A stretch of DNA of 16,174 bases from JANXXV01 sp038230275 (GTDB taxonomy: Bacteria; Acidobacteriota; Terriglobia; Bryobacterales; Bryobacteraceae): positions 1 to 16,174 of the forward strand of contig JBBRNO010000147.1 of the NCBI GenBank assembly GCA_038230275.1. Reading direction: 5' to 3'. Position numbers and translations under genes: made by a program. This document shows positions 8,363-13,179 of this stretch, one piece after another (positions within the stretch are counted from its first letter, which is position 1; every line of letters begins with the position of its first letter). A model generated the notes under the pieces. It was not told the origin of the DNA. It made no database searches and saw only the letters and a program-made list of their open reading frames with translations.

Positions 8363-8812
8363 ATGTTCCAACAACCCGCTCTTCAGCAGCCTGTTCCCGT
8401 TTCTCGCCGTACCGTCCGCCTTCGTTTTGAATACGAAAGCACCAACGTGCGGCTGGTTTTTGCGCGCAAGGTTGAAATGATTACCCCCCCACCCGCCGAG
8501 ACCGCGATCGGCGACTCGCACTCCGGCTCCTGGTTTGAACTGCGCGATGGCAATGGCAAGGTGCTCTATCAGCGCGCCATGCACAACCCGATTCGTGTGG
8601 AGCATGAGATTTTTTCCGAAGACTCGAAGCCGGCCATCCAACGCGTTCCGGCCGAGAAGACCAAAGGCGTCTTCGAAGTTCTGGTGCCTGATCTGCCTGA
8701 AGGTGCCACCGTGCGCGTCATGTCGTCTGCCACAGGGGCGCATGAACAGTTGAGGGCGGCCACGGAGATCGCCAATGTAGACCTCCGCAAACTGTCCAAG
8801 GAGGTTCAATAA
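8363..8812 (+). CDS. Small conserved-looking protein upstream of the M64-VWA gene, function unknown
   Basis: This encodes 149 residues that I do not recognise. The frame is open further upstream to 8180, but the ATG at 8363 is chosen because AGAGGA (8352-8357) lies five bases before it and the upstream extension looks random. There is no signal peptide or membrane segment. The protein looks beta-rich: RLRFEYESTNVRLVFARKV (20-37), SGSWFELRDGNGKVLYQRAM (54-73), and GVFEVLVPDLPEGATVRVMS (102-121), suggesting a small beta-sandwich. Residues 122-149 are helical and charged. The gene ends one base before the ATG of the M64-VWA gene, and the strong ribosome-binding site of that gene lies inside its last codons. 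The two are therefore almost certainly co-transcribed and translationally coupled. A chaperone, inhibitor or pro-domain-like partner of the peptidase is a possible role, unsupported by any motif. Confidence 0.8.
   Translation: MFQQPALQQPVPVSRRTVRLRFEYESTNVRLVFARKVEMITPPPAETAIGDSHSGSWFELRDGNGKVLYQRAMHNPIRVEHEIFSEDSKPAIQRVPAEKTKGVFEVLVPDLPEGATVRVMSSATGAHEQLRAATEIANVDLRKLSKEVQ
8798..8804 (+). promoter_or_regulatory. Strong Shine-Dalgarno fixing the M64-VWA start
   Basis: AAGGAGG lies nine bases before the ATG at 8814, inside the final codons of the preceding gene. It fixes the start codon and shows that the M64-VWA protein has no upstream leader sequence. Confidence 0.85.
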
Positions 8813-8813
8813 C

Positions 8814-11660
8814 ATGAGCGTTGGAGATGGTTTCGTTGTAGGCACCACCAAAATTGTCGATCATGGTCCCGCCACGGCGCGGTGGAATATGGTTTTACTG
8901 GGGGACGGCTATCGCTCCTCGGAGCTGACCCGATACCACGCCGACGTTCAAACTTTTATTGATAAGCTCTACTCCACCGCACCGTTTTCGTCGTTGTGGT
9001 GCGGCATCAATATTTACCGCGTCGATGTCGCTTCCAACGAAAGCGGTGCCGGCGATCCCGGCACGTGCGGCGATCACAGCACGGGTAGCGGTGCTACTCC
9101 CCACACTTATTTCGACGCGACCTTCTGTAGCGATGGCAACGCGCGGCGGCTGCTTTCCTGTAATAACACTTTGGCGCTGGACACTTCGCAAGCTGCTCTA
9201 CCGCAGGTGAACATGACGATGGTGATCGTCAACACTTCAGAATATGGCGGCTCCGGAGGATCGATCGCCACTTTCTCCACAGCTTCCAACGCGGCTGAAA
9301 TCGGTATCCACGAAATGGGACACACCGCCTTCAGCTTCGCCGACGAGTATGAATACTACTTGGGTTGCGGTGTCGACACCGACCGCGATCAACACCCGGC
9401 AGGCGAGCCCTCCCAGCCTAATGTCACGTTGAACACAAATCGCGCCACGATCAAATGGGGCAGCCTGATCGCTGCTGCTACTGCGCTGCCGACCACCAGC
9501 AATCCCAACTGTAGTAACTGCGATACGCAGTCCAATCCGGTGTCCGCTACCACCGTGGGCGCATTTGAAGGCGCGCATTATTACCACTGCGGCTGCTTTC
9601 GTCCGCAGTATACCTGCCGCATGCGTGCGCTAAGCAATCCGTTCTGCGCCGTCTGCAGCCAGGTAATTACCAATACTCTCTTGCCGTACTCTCCTCCAGA
9701 AATTATCACGTTGACCACGCCCAGCATAGCTTTCACGAATATTGCCGAAGGCATCGGCGGAACCGGCGTTACCAACTACCGCGCCGTCGTTTTTGAAGTC
9801 AGCACCTGCCGCCATCTGGACTTCCGCATCACCTCAGGACCCACAGGCGGATTTGGCACACCGTTTGGGGCCTCCGCTCCGCTTGATCCGCCAAAATACA
9901 CCGCTGTGGGCGAAGCGCGGGTGTGGCTTTCCTACACATCGACACATGCCGGCGATCACGCCAGCGGCTCGGTCACCATCCACTGCGATCAGACCGGAGC
10001 CGATTATGTAATTCCGATTGTGGCCAACACCGTGGCCCGGCCAAAATCGGCTGTTACGTTTGTTTTCGATCACTCGGGCTCGATGAGCGAAGAGGCGGGC
10101 GACGGCACCACCAAATTGCAAAAGCTGCGCGAAGCCGCGAACATCTTCGTCAGCACCATGCTTCAAGGTGACGGGATCGGCATCGTACGCTTTGACGACA
10201 CGGCGCAAATCCTGATGCCGGTAACGGATGTAGGTCCGCCGATCATAGGAGGCGGGCGTGCTACCGCGACCGGATTTATCAATGGTCCACAGCTCGAACC
10301 TGCCGGCTCAACTTCCATCGGCGCGGGCGTCTTGCAGGGCAAGCTAAACCTCGACGCCGCGCAAGCTCTGGGCACGCCGCACTACGACACGACGGCGGTG
10401 GTAGTGCTCACCGATGGCGAAGAGAACACCGCACCGTTTCTTGCCGATGTATCCTCCAGCATTACTGCAAATACGTTCGCGGTTGGCCTCGGGATTCCGG
10501 CGAACATCAGCGTTCCTGCGCTAACAGCGTTAACGGCAGGGCACAACGGCTATCTGCTCGTCACCGGCATTCTTACACCGGATCAATCGGCGCGGCTGGC
10601 CAAGTACTTCCTGCAGATTCTGGCTGGCGTAACCAATGCCGACGTCGTAGTGGATCCCACCGGCTACCTGACAGACGGAGGTGAGCAAAAAGTCCCGTTC
10701 TTCCTGAACGAAGGCGACATGGGCGCGGACATCATTTTGCTAACGCCGTTCGTCTACCTGGTCGACTTCCAAGTGGAGACGCCTGATGGCCGGCGCATCA
10801 CGTCAAGCTCGGTAGGTACCACGGTTCAGTTCGTAACCAGCGCCGGACTCAGCTACTACCGCATGTCGCTACCGGCCATTGCGGCGGACCCAAATGGCAG
10901 TCACGCAGGAACTTGGAATGCGGTCCTCAAGCTTCGCCGCAGGATCGCGAGCGTATCATCCTTTGTGTCTAATCAGCAGAGCGTAGGGCAAGCAGTGCCG
11001 TACAACGTGGTGGTCCATGCGTACTCCAATTTGAAGTTCCGGGCTCATGCGCACCAAAATAGCTTTGAACCCGGCGCCGCGGTTAGTATTGACGCTTCGC
11101 TACGCCAGTACGACTATCCGTTGGAGGGGCTCGCATCGGTCCGCGCCGATATCACGCGTCCCGATAACAGCGTCTTCACATTGCCACTAAAGGAATCACC
11201 GGGCGGACAGTTCGACGCGCAGTTCGTGACAGCGCAATCCGGCCTGTACACCATGCGTGTGCGGGCTAACGGGTATTCCTTGCGAGGCGTGCCGTTCACG
11301 CGCGAGCAGACGCTATCCGCCGCGGTTTATCCCGGAGGCAATCGTCCTCCCAAATCCGGCGGCGGCGGACTCGACGGACAGAAGCTGTGCAGTCTCCTCT
11401 CCTGCCTGTCCGGCGCTAAGGTCATCGATGAAAAGCTTGTCTCGCTGCTGCGCGAACACGGGTTCCACATCGAAGCTTTCCGCGAATGTCTGGCCGCGTT
11501 CTGCCGCAGTTTGCAGATAAGCGAGGCGACGCGGCAGGCGACGCAGACTGCGGTGACGCCCACGGCCAATCCCCTGACCCAGATATTTGCTGATCCGCAG
11601 GTGCAGACCGCGATTCTGGAGATGCTTTCCAGATTCTCGCCGGACGACATCGCCAAGTAG
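8814..11660 (+). CDS. M64-type zinc metallopeptidase fused to Ig-like region, VWA domain and four-Cys C-terminal module
   Basis: A 948-residue multidomain protein. Residues ~1-290 form an M64-like (IgA-peptidase family) zinc peptidase head: MVLLGDGY early, then HEMGHTAFSFADEY with zinc-binding His166 and His170, catalytic Glu167 and Asp177 of the DEY signature, then the Cys-rich tail typical of the family (CRM at 268-270, FCAVC at 277-281). Residues ~296-410 are an Ig-like beta region. A VWA domain follows (~411-605) with a complete MIDAS: D419-x-S421-x-S423, Thr500 and TDG at 533-535. Residues ~610-835 hold two further beta segments with FTREQ at 828-832. A Gly/Pro-rich hinge leads to C859-x4-C864-x27-C892-x4-C897 and a polar tail. 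No signal peptide is visible despite 18 cysteines. A strong ribosome-binding site fixes the start. Everything after the head matches the tyrosinase protein at 13180-15780 collinearly. Likely role: proteolysis of a target presented through the VWA chassis (inference). Confidence 0.88.
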   Translation: MSVGDGFVVGTTKIVDHGPATARWNMVLLGDGYRSSELTRYHADVQTFIDKLYSTAPFSSLWCGINIYRVDVASNESGAGDPGTCGDHSTGSGATPHTYFDATFCSDGNARRLLSCNNTLALDTSQAALPQVNMTMVIVNTSEYGGSGGSIATFSTASNAAEIGIHEMGHTAFSFADEYEYYLGCGVDTDRDQHPAGEPSQPNVTLNTNRATIKWGSLIAAATALPTTSNPNCSNCDTQSNPVSATTVGAFEGAHYYHCGCFRPQYTCRMRALSNPFCAVCSQVITNTLLPYSPPEIITLTTPSIAFTNIAEGIGGTGVTNYRAVVFEVSTCRHLDFRITSGPTGGFGTPFGASAPLDPPKYTAVGEARVWLSYTSTHAGDHASGSVTIHCDQTGADYVIPIVANTVARPKSAVTFVFDHSGSMSEEAGDGTTKLQKLREAANIFVSTMLQGDGIGIVRFDDTAQILMPVTDVGPPIIGGGRATATGFINGPQLEPAGSTSIGAGVLQGKLNLDAAQALGTPHYDTTAVVVLTDGEENTAPFLADVSSSITANTFAVGLGIPANISVPALTALTAGHNGYLLVTGILTPDQSARLAKYFLQILAGVTNADVVVDPTGYLTDGGEQKVPFFLNEGDMGADIILLTPFVYLVDFQVETPDGRRITSSSVGTTVQFVTSAGLSYYRMSLPAIAADPNGSHAGTWNAVLKLRRRIASVSSFVSNQQSVGQAVPYNVVVHAYSNLKFRAHAHQNSFEPGAAVSIDASLRQYDYPLEGLASVRADITRPDNSVFTLPLKESPGGQFDAQFVTAQSGLYTMRVRANGYSLRGVPFTREQTLSAAVYPGGNRPPKSGGGGLDGQKLCSLLSCLSGAKVIDEKLVSLLREHGFHIEAFRECLAAFCRSLQISEATRQATQTAVTPTANPLTQIFADPQVQTAILEMLSRFSPDDIAK

Positions 11661-11664
11661 CTTT

Positions 11665-11699
11665 CGGGACGGCTCTCAAAAGGCCGTCCCGTTTTTTTT
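11665..11699 (+). terminator. Intrinsic terminator of the M64-VWA operon
   Basis: CGGGACGGC (11665-11673) pairs perfectly with GCCGTCCCG (11683-11691) around a nine-base loop and is followed by eight T residues (11692-11699). It starts four bases after the stop codon at 11660. This is a textbook rho-independent terminator and ends the 8363-11660 operon, so the tyrosinase operon downstream must have its own promoter. Confidence 0.93.
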
Positions 11700-12110
11700 C
11701 GCGTTGGGTTGAGCTGAGGACGGAAACCAGGCCCGATTCGACCGGCAAATTCCAGCAGGGAAAGGAAGTGTAGCGTTAAGGCCCGAATGGCGGAATGACG
11801 CGCCACTCGGGAGATAGCAAAAAACGCCGCCAGCGTTACCGCCTGTGATGTCCCGTTACCGCAAAATGGAAAACTGTAGTCACCAATCAGCCTACGTTAC
11901 AAGCAAACCTCTGTAGTCAGGGAGCGTGAAGTTGCAAGCTCCGCCACATAGGGAGCTATTGTCCGCAGGAACGATATTACGCATTATCGGTAGCTGTTTT
12001 TCGGTTAGGCAAAAGCCATTGGCAACGACATATCAGTTCAGCGTTATGCTGCGCCGTTAACCGTTCTCAGCAAAGCAGAAGCGCCGCAGCCACCCGGTGC
12101 CGTACGTGTC
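11700..12110. other. Gene-free region with degenerate sequence
   Basis: About 410 bases with no gene I can support on either strand. It contains a diverged partial copy of the dispersed repeat (11971-12001). The frame of the TPR-protein relic is open upstream as far as 12009, but the part before 12111 does not look like the rest of that protein, so a recombination junction near 12100 is likely. Confidence 0.5.
11971..12001 (-). repeat. Dispersed repeat, diverged partial copy C
   Basis: TATCGGTAGCT-G-TTT is shared with copies A and B apart from one base (they have A for G), and the preceding ACGATATTACGCAT resembles ACGCTAATGCAA of copy B with small indels. It lies in debris between the terminator and the TPR-protein relic. 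Weaker than the A/B match. Confidence 0.45.
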
Positions 12111-12473
12111 CCATCCGAAGTGGCCCTGCTACAAGCCGCCGCTCCCTATGAGTTGAGCCAGCCGCCCAGCAACTTCTTTGGATTCTTTAGCGCTTGTTAT
12201 CCGGTCTATGTGCGCGGCGCAGCCTTCCTGGCCGCCCATAAGAGAGCTGAAGCCGCCGCGAAGTTCCAAAAACTCATCGATCCTCGCGGTATCGTCATCA
12301 GCGATCCCATCGGCGCACTCGCGCACCTGCAACTAGGCAGAGCCTTCCTTTTAGCCGCAGATAAAACAAAGGCAAAAACTGCCTACCAGGATTTTCTTGC
12401 TCTATGGAAGGACGCCGATCCTGACATTCCGATTTACAGACAAGCCAAGACGAAGTACGCCAGGCTATTTTGA
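12111..12473 (+). pseudogene. C-terminal fragment of a TPR protein of the acidobacterial Ser/Thr-kinase type
   Basis: The open frame encodes about 120 residues with paired TPR-like helices: VALLQAAAPYEL, YPVYVRGAAFLAAHKRAEAA, AKFQKLIDPRG, DPIGALAHLQLGRAFLLA, KAKTAYQDFLALWKDADPDI, ending RQAKTKYARLF. From memory of the family, this is the conserved end of large acidobacterial proteins that join an N-terminal serine/threonine kinase to many TPR repeats. The kinase and most repeats are missing, and only a weak GTG at 12120 with no ribosome-binding site could serve as a start, so I treat it as a truncated relic. The stop at 12471-12473 appears to be the original end of the gene. Four bases later begins the left member of a 15-bp inverted repeat pair. 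Confidence 0.7.
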
Positions 12474-12476
12474 TTA

Positions 12477-12491
12477 TCCGAAGTGGACCAA
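12477..12491 (+). repeat. 15-bp inverted repeat, left member
   Basis: TCCGAAGTGGACCAA is the exact reverse complement of 15904-15918. The pair encloses about 3.4 kb carrying the BrnT relic and the tyrosinase operon. It could be the terminal repeats of an element or two ends of related insertion sequences. Flanks GATTA (left) and GATCC (right) do not give a clear target-site duplication. Confidence 0.5.
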
Positions 12492-12493
12492 GT

Positions 12494-12785
12494 TCAGTTG
12501 CCAAGCGCACCAGGAGAATGAGAGAAAACATCTTGGCTCGCCAGGTAAGATTCTAAATCTGACCTTTCGGTGATCAGCGGGAGAGTCAAGCCCTTTATTT
12601 TTCTGAACTTGAGTTTTATCACCCCGCCTGGAGCGCACTGCACGGTCAACATCAATGCATCTTTGCCAGGTCCGGAAAGGCCGCCGGAAAATTTCGACTT
12701 CCCATTCGAAGCTGACTCCGTGCTTCTCAAAATGGGTCTCCGCCTTCAATGGACCCCATTCAAATTCGAGAGCGAACGACACCAT
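12494..12785 (-). pseudogene. Decayed BrnT-family toxin gene
   Basis: On the minus strand from the ATG at 12785 the translation begins MVSFALEFEWGPLKAETHFE, continuing KHGVSFEWEVEIF. This closely follows the BrnT ribonuclease-toxin N-terminus 'FEWDp.KA..N..KHGVsFeeA..vF'. The middle is degenerate. Further on, ITERSDLESYLASQ in one frame and VRFRILPGEP in another correspond to the BrnT core 'TERg..iRIISAR', showing at least one frameshift near 12560. The gene for the BrnA antitoxin, which normally follows, is absent; the sequence runs straight into the 15-bp inverted repeat at 12477-12491. This is a dead toxin relic and not an active toxin-antitoxin pair. The N-terminal match is good; the rest is weak. 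Confidence 0.55.
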
Positions 12786-12946
12786 ACGGTACTGTCGATT
12801 GCATCTTTCTGTGATAGCGCGGATGCAAAGAAGGCGCGGGTTGTATTGTTCGCCCGCTGAAATGCGCGTTTTCGTTGCGCGCAAAAAATTGTAATCCCGC
12901 CTTGTCACGTTTCCAGATTCATAAACACTACCCTGACGAGGAGCCC

Positions 12947-13177
12947 ATGAAACATCAGGAACCCAACCCGGTAGAGACACACGAAATCGCCGGTCATCAA
13001 GTCGAGATTCGAAAAACGCCTCACGAAGAGCTTCGCGTCGATGGAGTGCGGAAGAACTTCTTTGTCACAAAGGACGGCTACAGCATCCACGACGCACCTT
13101 ACGACAAGCCAGCCAAAAGCCTTCTGGAAGCTATAGGTGCGTTTCTTGAGCGCAAGCGCAAGTACGAAAAGGAGTAA
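12947..13177 (+). CDS. Small protein immediately upstream of the tyrosinase-VWA gene, function unknown
   Basis: A 76-residue protein. The ATG at 12947 is chosen because GAGGAG (12938-12943) lies three bases before it; the upstream in-frame extension to 12875 looks non-coding. No signal peptide or membrane helix is visible. It has five His residues (3, 12, 17, 26, 48), a central beta-like part (EIAGHQVEIRKTPHEELRVD, then FFVTKDGYSIHD) and a C-terminal charged helix (KSLLEAIGAFLERKRKYEKE). I do not recognise a named family. The stop is two bases before the tyrosinase ATG and AAAAGGAG, the ribosome-binding site of the tyrosinase gene, lies in its last codons, so the genes are coupled. By position it resembles the small copper 'caddie' gene that precedes tyrosinase in Streptomyces mel operons, but no sequence similarity to that protein is evident. 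Confidence 0.82.
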   Translation: MKHQEPNPVETHEIAGHQVEIRKTPHEELRVDGVRKNFFVTKDGYSIHDAPYDKPAKSLLEAIGAFLERKRKYEKE

Positions 13178-13179
13178 CT

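Noticed and set aside
8288..8851. 187-codon open frame on the minus strand
   Set aside because: Antisense to the 149-residue gene, which has a good ribosome-binding site and is coupled to the peptidase gene; no recognisable domain.
12114..12125. TCCGAAGTGG inside the TPR relic resembling the 15-bp inverted repeat
   Set aside because: Only ten bases are shared contiguously and it lies in coding-like sequence; judged chance.
12863..12883. TGCGCG/CGCGCA stem followed by an A-run on the plus strand
   Set aside because: The A-run would be a T-run only ahead of the hairpin in the minus direction, so it is not a terminator on either strand; short GC palindromes are common by chance here.
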